From Anisakis pegreffii (Eukaryota; Nematoda; Chromadorea; Rhabditida; Anisakidae), in contig JAPYMA010000485.1 in NCBI GenBank assembly GCA_035041965.1, positions 1-64,000 of the forward strand: a DNA stretch of 64,000 bases. The letters are read 5' to 3'. How positions within the stretch are numbered: the stretch's first letter is position 1; each line of letters begins with the position of its first letter. The notes under the pieces were generated by a model. That model saw nothing but the letters and a program-made list of their open reading frames with translations. It searched no databases and had not been told where the DNA came from. Made by a program: the position numbers and the translations under genes. Positions 1 through 12,406 of this stretch are shown one piece after another.

Positions 1-587
1 GGTGAAGGAGGGATGCGGCACGTAACGACCCGCTTAACTCCGGAGCCAGAGGTAGGGACTTGGACTGGCTATAGGTATGGCCCATCCCACCTAATTGAAA
101 TTTTTTTCAGTTTCTATACCTCACCGTTCCCCCTCCCCCTCCCCAATGTGGACTCTGTTACGTGAATTCGTGTCGGACTCTAGCATAGACTACCACACTT
201 GCTCATATGTATTGAAGTAGCTATCGCAGCTTAACTTAATTTGATGTAAGTTAGTCATAACTTTTACTTGACTTAGCTTGACTGTGACTTTATTATTAGC
301 CCACTGAGCCAAAACTCTGAAACGACTTGACTGGAAATTTATCACATATTGTCTTGAGTTGGTGTAGCGATTAGCGGGCTTTGACTTTGCTTAGTTAAAT
401 GTTATTTCAACGTTACTGTCGAGCATATTAGCATGTGATTTAGAGGAAATCTATGGACAACCTGACGCAGTATCCTAGTTTTGTCATGGCTGAGAAAAAG
501 GCTCTCGGAATTGATCACTCCTTCGATGTAGAGATATCACATCAGAGAATATATAGTTTGTTGCGGGAGGAGTTGTGACTGGGGTTG
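1..587. other. Unannotated sequence at left edge
   Basis: No gene, RNA or repeat unit was recognised here. The stretch is AT-rich, with a GC-richer first 150 bases, and contains no long open frame. It runs directly into the first copy of the R1 dispersed repeat, so part of it may belong to that repeat. Confidence 0.4.
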
Positions 588-1335
588 ATAATAGCTGCAC
601 TGGCAAATGAAAAAAGAAAATTATCCCCGTAAAAATGAGTTACACGAACGTAGGGTATGAATCGCCTTATGAAGTTGGCGGTAGGTCTGGAAAGTTCGCC
701 TGGACCACTCACCCGAAGAGTCGAGTCGCTAGGTGGCGACTCGAAGAACGTCTTCTTTTAGTGCTGTTTAGTGACAGCTGAACTGAGTTGAATGCTATAT
801 CATATGTGCAGTTAATGGTCATTTTTAAAAAGCATATTTTGGTTGCATGGGTGATCCCAACCCGTCGAGCTGCCAACAAGAGGGGCTAGGTTTAAGTAAA
901 TGCGACAGGCGTTCCCCGCCTACCGGCAGTCTCGGCGAATCGGGGAGAAAGAACTTAAAATATGCTAGCGATATTTACCCGAGTATCGCTAGCATTTATT
1001 CTACGGAACATATTATGGGCGTTCCCGGCCCGGGAAAGGCGCCGATTTGACCGGGGATAGGGAATGCGCGTAAGTTGGCCTGAGTAGTGCCTTCGGGCAT
1101 TTGCTCAGGTAACGAGGGTTCCCGGACTCACTGTGCGCACTTTCTCTTAACAGGGGGGAATTATAATCGGGTTGACCATTGGCTCGCACATATGAAATCG
1201 GTTCATTCAGTTCAATGTTGCTAAATGCATTATAAGGAGAAATCTCTCAGGTGTTTGTGGTTACTCGCCGAAGCTTATCTATTTGCTAGTGTCATGATGG
1301 CATTCATACACATTCTCTGATGCAATCCTTATTTC
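588..1335 (+). repeat. R1 dispersed repeat, copy 1
   Basis: About 750 bases that recur at 1340-1770 (with an internal deletion) and at 51735-52480. Shared landmarks are GGGTATGAATCGCCTTATGA near 653, GAAAGTTCGCCTGGACCACT near 689, CCCGTCGAGCTGCC near 859, and AGAAATCTCTCAGG near 1239. The copies are similar but clearly diverged, and none has a usable reading frame. The class is unknown; no terminal inverted or long direct repeats were found. It may be a non-coding piece of a larger element. Confidence 0.7.
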
Positions 1336-1339
1336 CCTT

Positions 1340-1890
1340 GCCAGAGCAGTTATTGATCATCATTAGCGCTAATAAGGTACTTGATAAGTTCGAGAAATCC
1401 ATTTAAATGGGATGTGAAGCATTGTGGATTCTTCAGTTCTGTTTTGAACAGCTGCCCTGGCATATGAAAAAAAATTCCTAGAAAAATGAGTTTCAAGAGC
1501 GTAGGGTATGAATCGCCTTATGAAGTTAGCGGTAGGTCTGGAAAGTTCGCCTGGACCACTCATCCTATAGAGTCGAGTTGCTGAGTGGTGACTCGAAGAA
1601 CGTCTTCCTCAGAGTACTGTTTAATGACAGCTGAACTAAAGTTTCAATGTTATTAAATGCGTTATGAGGAGAAATCTCTCAGGTGTTTGTGGTTACTCGC
1701 CGAAGCTTATCTATTAGCTAGTGTCATGATGGCATTCATACACTTCTATGATGACATCCTTATCTCCCATGCCAGTGCAGCTATTGTCCGTCATTAGCGC
1801 TGATAAGGTACTTGATTAGTTTGAGAAATCCATTCAAAGGGAATGTGAAGCATTGTGGGTTCTCCAGTTTCTTAACGGGAAACGTTTGAA
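1340..1890 (+). repeat. R1 dispersed repeat, copy 2 and start of copy 3
   Basis: The stretch from 1340 restarts R1 (CATTAGCGCTAATAAGG) and runs through the GGGTATGAATCGCC block near 1505. It then jumps straight to the AGAAATCTCTCAGG block near 1671, omitting the roughly 400-base GC-richer middle seen in copy 1. A third start (CATTAGCGCTGATAAGG) follows near 1793 and breaks off at about 1880. The units are therefore head to tail. Confidence 0.65.
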
Positions 1891-3570
1891 TATCATCAAA
1901 TTTTAAAGTCATCGCCTCTGTTCGTAATAGTTGACCACTTCCGAGAGCTTATGTCCCGGGCTAGGATTGAACTGGATGATTGCGTTTGGGCTGCGCATAG
2001 CCGCTAACATAAGGTCTTCTCAGGCTTGGAATGAGCTGGTATGTGTGTCTTCAGGTAGCATTCCCCGGACTGATCTGAAATATGTTAATTTGATGATGTT
2101 AATTGTTGTTTATATTAATTTGTTTGATTGTCCTGTTGCCGTGATTATTTCGTGTTGTTGTTGAGGTGATGATTATTTCGTGTTTTCGTGCCTTCATCAC
2201 TTTGTTCATCCTCTCGTTGTTCATTACCGTGTTTTTCATGCTGTCGCACCAGGCATAATGAGGGGAAGTATTGCTAGGCATGATTTAGTGGCGTTCCATG
2301 ATTGAGACAGAATCGCAAAATGCGTAGAGAACCCTGCACAAATTATCCGGGTGCAATTGGACGTCACATGATAGGGACAGGCTCAAGTTTGATGCTCTTA
2401 CCTGGACATAAGCTCATAACTTTGCTGAGATTTGGATAAATTTGAAAGTATCAATGGTGCGTGGCGCGACAGCTGTATTAAATGTTTTTCCACGTGTTAC
2501 CACACATTGCACAGAAATCGCCTGAAAGGATCAACGAGTCGTCAGGATCTGTCGAGTTTAGGATTGTCTTGGCAGTAACTGTTGCAGTTTTGTGAAGATA
2601 GGTTCGAATGAATTCAAGTGCAGTGTAGGTTCTAGGATTGTTTACATCGCAGTTGGAGACTAAGAACTTGAAATTCAAAGACTTCTCGAAATATCGATGT
2701 GAGAAGGCATTTAGAAAATTTATTGATGCAAAACACTGTTATTAATTCAGCAAAGTGTAAATGAAATGAGTAATGATGAATGGAGGAATATCTCATGAGA
2801 AGATCGCACACATAACTCAAGCATAGTGAGACAATTCTCGACCAATGAATTAGCTTCTTTCGAAGAACATGATGATATGACAAAAAACAAGAGCTTTCGA
2901 ATAAGGGGATAGATCCTCTCGGAAGGTACAAAAAACATCTAGTCATTTAGCATAGGATAGGAATTTCAAAGCAAGTAGGGCATTCATGGTGAGGCGTGTA
3001 GTTAGATCAGTAGGTTAGAATGTGAGATCAGTAGATTAGTAGGTTAGAATGAGTATCACTGTTTGAGATTTACTAATATGCACAGAAAAGGTAGCTGCAT
3101 GTGACTTATGTTCAATTTTTTCTTCTGTGGAGAGCATGCAACTTCGAAAAAACCACCTGCATTTCCCTCCGGCAGACGTGAGTCATGCTTCGTATCGAAA
3201 TCTTCAAGAGTATTCAGTTAGCGCTTCTGAATGTGCATGCATGCTCTTCTTTCCTTCTATCTGAGTGAGGATATTCGTGAATAGCCACGCAAGGACGGTG
3301 GCAACTGTAATGGTAAGTGCTAAAGTACATGGTAAATGTAATGGTAATATACATGGCAACTGTAATGGTAAATGTACATGCATGCTCCTCTTTCCAACTG
3401 TAATGTTCAAGTTGAACGTCATTTCATTCACTTCTCTAGTAGAAGCTTTTGGAAACTCAGGTCGCTCCACCTAGTCAGTAGAAACACATAATATCTCGAC
3501 AATGCTTCACATAATAGCTCGCTTGATTCTGTTTCGTTATTAAGATATTCTTCCAGAATGTGTTCATGTT
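1891..3570. other. Unannotated AT-rich stretch
   Basis: No gene or RNA recognised. Small direct repeats occur: GTAGGTTAGAATG near 3010 and 3050, and an imperfect array of TAATGGTAA/ACATGGTAA units between about 3300 and 3375. Short open frames here have no recognisable features. Confidence 0.4.
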
Positions 3571-3574
3571 ATTT

Positions 3575-3905
3575 TGTTTTTGGTTATAATTTCGAAAACT
3601 AAAAGATGAATTTTCCTGAAACCTTCTGTGCTTGTAGAAAATTCAATTTTCTTTCCAATGAACTATTTGACACTGACTGATCAAATTTCTGTTCTAGCAC
3701 TTTTTCCATTTCAATAGCTTGCAAAGGCATTATTTTTCCTACTGATGGTTGTTTTAAGTTACAATTTCGAAAGCTAAACGATGAATTTCCCTGAAACCTT
3801 CTGTGCTTGTAGAAAATTCAATTCTCTTTTCGATGGACTACTTGGCATTGACCGATCAAATCTCTGTTCCGAAACTTTTTCCACTTCAGTTGATCACATC
3901 ACTTT
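3575..3905 (+). repeat. Two-unit tandem duplication, about 172-base period
   Basis: The block beginning ATAATTTCGAAAACTAAAAG near 3588 repeats from about 3760 as ACAATTTCGAAAGCTAAACG. Both continue through CCTGAAACCTTCTGTGCTTG and a GATCAAAT(T/C)TCTGTTC motif. There are scattered substitutions between the units and no open frame. Confidence 0.7.
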
Positions 3906-4949
3906 TATTTGATTGAAACTTGCTAAACTGGTTAAACTTTTACTGCTCCAGAAATGAGCCAATTCTTGTAGTCGGTCTTTGTCTGAACGTGGAAAATTTA
4001 TTTCTCTTCCCAATGACTCCTCATGTACACATTCAGGTCAGGTGCAGCCTTGAAATACGTCAAATTCCTGTGCCTCATTGATGAATTAATTCGCCCCGTT
4101 GGATCTATTTTTCTCTGTGCTCTACCTGACCGCGTCGCTTCAAACGTGCAATTTGGCTTCTGTTACCAACCCCGGCAGATTGACCGGTCACGAAACGTCA
4201 GAGGTGAACAACCTTTCTTTGCGTTGTCTTTTTTCTGTACAAAGCTAAGGACGAATGCATGATTCACCAATGACGTTGTAACTTTCGTCGGAGATTGTTT
4301 CAGATTTCATTAGTTTGTATTCTTTGAATCCGTTGTTGCTATTCCATCTTTTTAAATTCCATCTTCCATTTCTATTCCATTTTTTTTAAAATTACAGTCT
4401 TGATGATCATTATTTTGTTGTTACAGTGTTGATGATCATTTCTTCCTATGTCACGTGTTTAAATGGTTTTTAATAGACGAACTCTATTATCTGTACAATA
4501 CTCTCCTCCGTTTTTCATTGTTTTCCTCTGGTTTTCCTTCTCACTTTCAAGCGTGTTGATTGCTTTGAGTAGAGTTATTTATTCAAGCCAAGCAGTTTGC
4601 GTACATAACAGTTTGCTGATTGTGAGCAATTTGCGTAAACCATTCTAAAATTAAGACACGAAAGATTAGATTGTGCTTCGTGGACAATTGCCATTCTTTT
4701 CAAAGATTTTCTTTCAACATTTCATGCTCTCGCATTTGTGGAAATGATCACAGCGTTCCATTGATACTGTTAGCTAGACTGTAAGCAGGAAAATGAAATT
4801 CGATCAGAAATGCTTTTAGGAACAAAACGATGAGAAACGGGGATCATTCACACTGGTTAACGTGGTGCCGCCCCGGTTCCTTGGCTACATCACAATAATT
4901 GTTTACTATTGAAAAATAGTGAGAACGAGATTTGTGCTTCCTAATTTTA
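3906..4949. other. Unannotated AT-rich stretch
   Basis: No gene, RNA gene or clear repeat recognised. It lies immediately left of duplication copy A. A short direct repeat (TGATGATCATT) occurs near 4402 and 4431. Confidence 0.35.
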
Positions 4950-5408
4950 ATGTTTCTTTCCCGGAAGGGCATGAAATAAGAGCATATAGAACTACCGGCC
5001 ACAACTCCAAAAATCATTTTCAAAGGAGATGATTTAAATATCATCGTACAGCAGCATATATCGTGCGTTTACAAACAGGAATATTTTGTGTTTGCAATTG
5101 ATAGTTCAGGGATCTGGTTACTAGCGATTCACTTCAAAATTGATTCAGGCAACCTCAATAATCCACAAAACTCAAACTGAATGCATTTCCGAGTAAAGTG
5201 CAAAAGTGCAGGGCGGCCAGTGGATAGCGAACGAGTCAATACCCGAAACACTTCTCGGCGCATTTGTATGAATCCAACGATTTGAACGGCCCTTAATACA
5301 TATTAAACGCATTCTCGAAAGTTTATTTATTTCGTTCTTCAATCGAATACAACTTCATCGAGACGGTCAATGCGATCACATGTGCGTGACGATGTGTTGT
5401 GATTTCAG

Positions 5409-5442
5409 ATTGTTGCACGCCGTTGTACCGACCTGGACAAAG
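5409..5442 (+). other. 34-nt exon-like segment conserved in both duplicates
   Basis: TGTGATTTCAG precedes and GTAATC follows a 34-base segment. The same arrangement is kept at 16297-16330 in copy B, with one substitution inside the segment. Both flanks match splice consensus on the plus strand. No neighbouring exon was found, so this may be a relic or chance. Confidence 0.2.
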
Positions 5443-6159
5443 GTAATCTTATTTTGCTTGAAACACCCAAAAAGTCTCAGCGTCGCGTTTCGATATGGTG
5501 GGAAACAGGCTATCGTTGACAGTGCCAATACAATTGGTGAAACTGAAGTGAAATACATCTGAAATGCATTGAAGATTTGTCGTTCAAGAGGGAAATTCGT
5601 AATAATTCTAATCAGTAGTGCATGGGGCAAAATTTGATGAGGAAATGTTCGGTTTTTGCGCAGAGCTGCATCCGAAGTAATCTTTTGCTCAGGAATAGTC
5701 TGTTCGTAGAGGTGGTCACTGCTTGGTTTGATGAGGCCGTTTGATTTTGATCAAATGAGCGAACTCAGCTTGGCGACCAATCAAATGCGGGAAGTAAGCA
5801 CTGAGAACTGTCAATCAAACACGTTGCTTGATTCGTAGTTAGAGTTGTAATAGGAAAAAAATTCTACATGATATTGCTAGAAAAGAGCTGATTTTCACTG
5901 AAATTAATGTGGAAAATGCCTGCTAACATTCCATATCACGGTTTCCTGATATATCTCCTGCATTCGACTTCTTTGAGATGAATTTCCATTTGAGGAAACT
6001 ACGAGTAACATTGTTATAGCCATCACTATAAATAATCTATTTGAAAATTTCTGAATTGGTGAATGTTGAATATGATCAGATGATTATTCCTGGGATTTTT
6101 AATGTTTGGTATTGAATGGCTTCTTTACGTGAGGTTGTTGGCCTTCATAGGCATTCTGC

Positions 6160-6300
6160 AGGCATCGAGATGTCATAACATAATTTGCGATACTGAAGAA
6201 GTAAAATATTGAATTAATGATATGTTTACTGGCATCGAGATGTCATAACTTAATTTCTGGTGCTGACGGAATGAAATATAAAATTAATGTGAGTGCCATT
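6160..6300 (+). repeat. Short tandem duplication with GGCATCGAGATGTCATAAC
   Basis: GGCATCGAGATGTCATAAC occurs near 6161 and again near 6232, each followed by similar (C/T)TTAATTT sequence and a related A-rich tail. Two units with a period of about 71 bases; non-coding. Confidence 0.6.
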
Positions 6301-6581
6301 TTTCATTTTCATTTTTTTGTCATTAGTGGATTGATAAAATTTTATTAGCGAAGAACCCTAACAGCAAGCTTCACTTGATTTCAGAATGTGTCTCGATTGC
6401 ATTCATCGGACATGTTTTGTATGTCATTTGAAGAGCTTGTGTTTACGAGGACGCATGAATGGTGATCAGATGGATGCTAATTGAATGCTGATGGTCGGCA
6501 TATGAATATCAATTGCATTTGACGGCATATGGAAGAGCTTGATCTGAGAAATGTTCTTTAGATGCGTCCTTTAGAAGGAAT

Positions 6582-7157
6582 GAACAATGCGAACACAACC
6601 GGCGGCAGTGGATTAGATTCAAACCTTACTTGAAACGGTGTTACATCTTGATTCATTTTTTATTGGAATGTATAAAATGCATGAATATGAATGACCTACA
6701 CATGGATGGGATGTTGCAAAGATTCGATGAAACCGCATAAATGATCGTGTATATCAGCTGAGAGATTTCATTTGTACTTCGATTCGTAGGTTGGGAACGT
6801 CGTCGACTTATGTAGAAAGTGGTTACCGTCCAAATAGCCTTGAAACGATTTATCTCTTTTCAAATCAAGTATCTGGAGAGTGAGCGACTGCTCTTATTAG
6901 ATTGCAACACTTTTGATAGCTGATAGTGAAATGGGATACAAGACGTTTCACCTCCTTCGTTTCGTCGTCGGCTATTTGTAACTGAATAATCACGGGAGAG
7001 GGTTTCTTAGAGAACGCTAGTTAGCAGACTTGGATACTAATTATATATTCTCAGTCGTACCAATTTTTGATGAAGGCAACAATAAAAATCTACTCGCACG
7101 CAGAATTCATTTAGAGAAGAAGGTGCTAGTTCTGTGCACCGGTTCAGCGTATGAAAA
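6582..7157 (+). repeat. Near-identical 576-base tract (partner 18303-18878)
   Basis: Read side by side, the two 576-base tracts show one difference: GTTAGCAGAC near 7021 against GTTACCAGAC near 18740. Flanking duplicated sequence is much more diverged. No convincing long gene lies in the tract on either strand. Recent gene conversion is the simplest reading; an assembly artefact is the alternative. Confidence 0.75.
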
Positions 7158-7824
7158 GCCTCAGATTGAACCCAAGAGAAGCCTCAGCTACAACTTGTCT
7201 AGCGTTCGGCCTAAACTCAGGATAAGCCACGGCTTAAGCCAGAAATAAGCTTCAGCTTAATCTGCATAGTATGAATATTCGAACATATGTCACCACACAT
7301 CATCTTGTTTGACGTTGTTTTCACATCAAGAAGAACAGCCATGAGTAGTTGAGCTCGTTGAAGAATATTCATCAATTAATTTAGATTGATCCGAAGGGTA
7401 ACCAATTCAAGAACGCTATAAGCAATCAGGAAGGAAGTAGGTCAGAATTTGGTGATGGCAAAGACTAAGCGGCAAAATGTTTTAGCGACAAGATGGCGGT
7501 GGTGAAACGTCTTGATTCCGGCGAACTACTTTTCATTCGAGCAATTATTTGGCTGACAACACTTCTTAGTAATCCCTTCGAGATTACGTTTGTCAACGGA
7601 TTATTTTTAAACGACGTTATGACGATTCCTAATTGTAAGGATTGTTCAGAAACACCATCTTATGAAGTTGTAATTATTACCGCTGTTGTTATTGCAACTG
7701 TGAATAGCGGATTCAGGATGAATATTGGCATCAGCACATATGTAGCGATATTTTTGGAATGATCGTTCGCTATTATCGCGTAAAATATTGCAAACGAGAA
7801 AGACAATATGTCGAAAATGACCAA

Positions 7825-8150
7825 GTATATTTTCCAACACCTTAAACTTCATGCGAATGTATTGATCCCAGTAGTAGCAGTGAGCAATGTGTTTTATAGG
7901 CACTGTCAAGAATATCATTCAGTTTCCTACGTCGGAGAAAATTGCATAACCATGACAGACTACACGAACAGCAGTTCAGCATACTTGGAGAGCAGTTATT
8001 TATTGCCATATCAGTTTTTGATATCTCGATCTGGATGCATATTTTCATGTATTCTTCACTGCAGAGCTTCAGTGATCCATGGTTGCCGGAAACGCAGAGA
8101 GCTACCGAAAATGGATATTCGGCAGTTCAAAGCCTTCTCCCCAACTGAAT
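7825..8150 (-). other. Highly conserved block of duplication (partner 22697-23020)
   Basis: About 290 bases (7861-8150) are identical to copy B, with about 90% identity on to 8260. On the minus strand one frame reads KFKVLENILGHFRHIVFLVC around 7780-7870. This resembles the RYQxxENIxxxxxLxPIV-type segment before the sixth membrane helix of Sra/Srab/Sre receptors, and it lies downstream of the receptor-like exons at 11243-8754. Copy B keeps KFKVLENI and FLVCNILR in that frame. The exon cannot be delimited because stops interrupt the frame a little upstream. It may be a relic of the receptor gene. Confidence 0.35.
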
Positions 8151-8753
8151 AATTCATCTTTAAATCAAAGTTTTCCTCACGCAAACCTCAAACTGAAGAA
8201 TTTCCTGTGTAGCACTGGAAATCTGCATGCGCAGAAGATGGAGAATAGCGCAACGATGGTTAAAATTCGGAAGTTGGTATAATTAATTGCGGCCGTAAAC
8301 GCATATCCGTACTCACTGAACGCACTGAAAGTGTCATTTCAAGATGCAACTTCAACTTTTTGATAAAGAAAATGACAATTTCTGAAGTTTTTTTTCAATC
8401 GGTTGTAGGAAAGTGTACTAGTAACTGGTAACAATTCCATAGCAGATAAACACAACTATGAAGTGTATTGTAAAAATAAGTGCACAAATCGGTTTTAACA
8501 TAATGCGTCCAGGCGGGATGAACTGCATCGGGAGAATCACGATATGGTGATGAAATTCGTTTGATGTTTGATCAATATTAGCGCAGCTGAATGAGCGCGA
8601 GAAACTGCTGCACTGAGATGACGTTGAGGGGAAGGTGAATAAGATCAGTTACAATTTTCCAAACTTTTTAATGGAATATGTGTCAAGAATTTGAGAAAAT
8701 GCGGGTGCTGAAGTGCACAATAAAGCGAAGAAATTGAGCAAAAAATTGATGAC

Positions 8754-11243
8754 CTCAAAGAGGGCGATTTCCATCCGTAATACATTCCGTAATTTTTCAC
8801 GAATGATATCCAAGTCATGAACACCGCGGATGATTGCACAGCGAATATATTCAAATTGTATAAATTCAACGCAGAACTCATCAGTGGTAGACGAACGCAC
8901 AATAAATACAACATATAGATACTCAAAAATGTTGCAACCGTTCTGGTCACAAGCTTGTAGATGTTAATCTCACTGGCGAAAAAGTCCGCTGAAATTAATT
9001 TCCAGACGTGACTCAGTGTACTGGACATGCAGTCACCTGCGGATAGTTCAAAACTTTTATCAATCTAAGCAACACGTTTCTCATAGCTTTCCTTATCTAA
9101 TTTCAAAGGCCTCCATGTGTTTGCTGGTAATACCTTGCCGATTCATGGTTTGAACTAATGATGAGATCCGACCGACAGTCTGTTGGAAAAATCCGACAAT
9201 TTCGGTCGGAAAAATTCCGACGGTCGGATTCCAACCGAGCAATTTGGAAAATCGGTCGGAATTCCGACTGTCGGAACGACGAAATGCCAGTTCGGTCGGA
9301 TTCCGACCGACTGAAATTTCGTTCGGAAGCAAACCGTGAGGCATCGTCAATGGTTATGTTACGCAGTTCTGAATCATGCCTCGACATTCACTTTTACTCA
9401 CATCAATGCCAGCTGAACCTTTCAAAGAATGTATTTGCAATAATAAGAATATGGAAAGAGATAATAATGATAGTAATGACAGTAATGATAGCTTGTGACC
9501 AAGTAATGCGTATAATAATGAAAATTGCGAGACTTTTCGACGCAAAGTGTCAGCTTCAGTCGCAGGAGTGTTTGTGCAACTGACTGGTACGTTAAATCAT
9601 TTGGTAGATTAGTTCATAAGGGTTAACCGGGCATGCAAAGAATAGGAATGGTCTCCAAGATCACGTGTGAATGCTCATCCTCCTACATAGGAACTTCCGG
9701 CCAACTACTTTGTGGTATAAACAACATCTTGTGGTTATGATGCTTGTGGACCGGGGGAAATCGTAACGGCTACATATGTGAGAAAAACATGCGCGGGAGT
9801 TCATGAATACGCGTACTGAAGTTTCAGCTCACGAGCAAAACTTACGAAGAAGGAAAATAAAACAAGCGATCTTCGTCTAGAAACTAAATCCATATGTCAG
9901 CATCGAGCATGAAATGAGCGACGCGATAAGATTCATCAATCCCCTCTGGCAAAAATGACTACTCTTGCGCGCTACTATTATTATTATCTGCATTCTTATT
10001 CTCATTATCATTATCATTATCATTATTGTTATTATTATTATTGTTATTATTATTATTATTGTTATTATTATTGTTATTATTGATTATTATTATTGTTATT
10101 ATTATTCTTATTGTTATTATTATTCTTATTATTATTATTATTATTATTAATATTATTATTAATTATTATAATTATTATTATTTATTATTATTGCTATTAT
10201 TATTATCTTTTATTATTGTTGTTATTTATCATTATTATTATCATTTAATGGCTATTATTGTTACCTTGGGTACCATTCCTATTATTTTAAAAATATGATC
10301 ATCGCATTCATTATTTATTTAATTATTCATTTAATTCCTATGTTCCTGCCTTGAGATAGCTGCCAGCACTGAAGTTTCTTCTTCTTGTACACGCTTAAAA
10401 ATGCTCATACATAATCGCCAAGGATTACTTCAGTCCTTGGGAATTATTCTACCAAAAAGATTTGACTTATCACTTAGTTGCGCATGACTGTGGTTGAAGT
10501 TGACGCTCTGCGTTGAAACGTCTCTCAATTTTCATTAATATACGTATTCCTTGGTCACTAAGATATCATTATAGTTACTGCCAGTATTGGGCGCGCTATC
10601 CAAGAACGATAGCGCGCTATCTCTAATCATAATCGGTTGCAATAATGAGGAACACAACGGTCTGTGAGAAGACCTAACCACCATGGTGTTCTTGTATCAG
10701 ATGGGTGGGGGTAGCGGCGGCCTGCCAGATCATCAAAAGGGGTAATGGAGTACCCGAACGTGAGGACCACTGCACTATGCATCCACTTACAGACGAACTG
10801 ATAGCGGAAGTATCCCGTTATCGACCAGCGATAGCGCTGCTCGCTAAGAGCGGAATAGCGTACTACTGCCCAACGTTGGTTATTGCAATCATTATCATCT
10901 TTATTCTTACAATTAGTCTTAATATTGTCGAAAGTGCGTATCTCAGCACCACTTCACAATTGCATGCGTTTAGTTCATTGATCTCTTACGTCGTTTAACC
11001 TTTGCATTAATCTCGAACTCCTTCAAGAAATCCTTGCACCATATTTCACAGTACTTTGAACGAACAACTCAAGAAGCGAAGAGAAAGATTCTCACGGCAT
11101 ATTAATCCGTTGTCACCATATGAGCATTTAGCTGGTTCATTTATATAATCTTGTGATAGCACTAATTCTGCGTCCTTCAAAGAGTGGAAGCTTGAATTTC
11201 TGATCAGCAAATACTTCACGGGTGTTGTTGTGAAAACACTCAT
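8754..11243 (-). CDS. Serpentine-receptor-like gene A, first two exons (partial)
   Basis: Exon 1 (11243-11096) starts at ATG and gives MSVFTTTPVKYLLIRNSSF then ELV, ending CSYGDNGLIC before a strong donor (C|GTGAGA). Exon 2 (8988-8754) follows TTTCAG in matching phase. It gives a hydrophobic segment TVATFLSIYMLYLLCVRL, a second one around NLYNLNIFAVQSSAVF, and NYGMYYGWKSP, before TTTGAG|GTCATC. An N-glycosylation site (NSS), a Cys pair and two membrane helices suit the start of a nematode Sra/Srab/Sre-type chemoreceptor; this family call is inference. Copy B (24723-23626) has the same two exons, the same donor, and an exon 2 of exactly the same length, 235 bases, open in the same frame. The 2.1-kb intron between them contains the copy-A insertions. 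Later exons were not resolved, so the gene may be decaying. Confidence 0.45.
9165..9315. repeat. GGTCGGA palindromic element
   Basis: TCCGACCGA and its complement TCGGTCGGA alternate at least eight times in 150 bases, for example GGTCGGAATTCCGAC near 9274. The stretch can fold on itself. It is present in copy A only; copy B has unrelated sequence here (24080-24330), so it was inserted or expanded after the duplication. Short MITE or foldback remnant. Confidence 0.6.
9975..10250. repeat. (TTA)n/(ATT)n microsatellite
   Basis: About 275 bases of nearly pure ATT/TTA triplets with occasional C or G interruptions. The long open frames of Leu, Ile and Tyr here are a product of the repeat, not a gene. 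It lies in sequence absent from copy B. Confidence 0.95.
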
Positions 11244-11589
11244 CGTGATGGGTGGGGTTGGACCTTCGTTGGAACTAAAAATGACGAAATTACCTGAAAA
11301 GTTAAATTGAGTCAAGTTGCGTAACATTGACCTGGTACGTTATAATTGCTTATTTCAAAACTGGCTCAGACGAATTTACTAAATCGGATGTAATAATTTC
11401 GTTCTTTTGTTATACTGCTCGAGAATATAACAATTTCGTTGGAATTAATGAAGGACGTAACAAAGAGAGTATTCAGGATCGAACACATATTCATGATCAT
11501 ATCACAGAGGGGATGTAGTTTAACTGGTCATTCCTTTCCTATTCACTAACCACAAATGAATTCCTGTGAGTTGAACGGTGCCCAGACAA

Positions 11590-12310
11590 TTTGCCGAAAG
11601 CCGTTTTGCCTAAGGACAATTTGCCTAAAGATACATTGCCTATCGGACAGTTTGCCTAATGGAGCTGCCTAATGGGCGTATCAGACTGTTAGATGCAACC
11701 GTTCAGAACATTTTGGGAATGTTCATCATGTGGCTATTATTAGAACACCTCTACACATCGACGTTGGTGATTTTAATGGCTTCAATCAAAGTCAAGTTCT
11801 GACCAATGAAGTTGCCAAGAGCAAACAACGCGTCTAGTTTATCTTTATCATCGGTGATGGACAGTTTGATTCAGCAATCTCCTTCAAAGAACTATGTTTG
11901 GATGCATACCATTTCCCTTACCATATTAGAACACATTTCCGATAAGAATGAAAGACGATATTTATTATTAATTGTGGATGTCAAAATACATGAAATTAGG
12001 CAAAATGCTGTTGATAGCTATGTTCAAAACAATACCAACGTATGATAACTAATAACACCTATAATAGCAACGAAAGTAGCAATGAAAAATTGGTAAAAAC
12101 AGTAAAAATGGTAATAACAACAGTAAAAATGATAGAAGTAATAGCAATATTTGTTACTGCTTAAGGCATTAGGCAACCCATTAGGCAAAATGACATAAGG
12201 CAAAATTGTCATTTGGCAACCTCCGTTAGGCGAACTGTCCGTTATGCAAAGTGTCCATTGGGCAACGTCTCTTTAGACAAACTGTCCTCAGGCAAAACAT
12301 CTTTAAGCAA
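11590..12310 (+). mobile_element. TTAGGC-type foldback element, copy in duplicate A
   Basis: Both ends are built of about 15-base units. The left end reads TTTGCCTAAGGACAATTTGCC and onward to about 11670. The right end reads in the opposite sense (AACCTCCGTTAGGCGAACTG and onward, about 12165-12310). The interior from 11720 matches the interior of the 17375-18240 element in opposite orientation (TCGACGTTGGTGATTTTAAT against its complement near 18010). A short conserved frame in that interior reads TPLHIDVGDFNGFNQSQV here and TPLYIDVGDFDGFNQSQI in the other copy, suggesting a once-coding segment. No transposase family was recognised. Confidence 0.7.
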
Positions 12311-12406
12311 AATTGATGTGCGGTCACGGGATTGAACAATCTGGTGCTTTGCTTGTATTCTATTTAAGAGAATTGGAGTAAATCGTACCCGTCTCACTCA
12401 AAAACA

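Noticed and set aside
7808..8152. 114-codon plus-strand frame identical in both duplicates
   Set aside because: The whole DNA tract is identical, so open frames are conserved by default; it has no start context, domain or splice sites supporting a gene.
8649..8900. Open frame overlapping receptor-like exon A in another phase
   Set aside because: The matching frame in copy B contains a stop, whereas the chosen frame is open in both copies and keeps exon length.
9158..9583. 141-codon plus-strand frame
   Set aside because: Its first half is the GGTCGGA palindromic element and its second half is low-complexity sequence.
9965..10298. Long overlapping open frames of Leu, Ile and Tyr
   Set aside because: They are direct translations of a TTA/ATT microsatellite.
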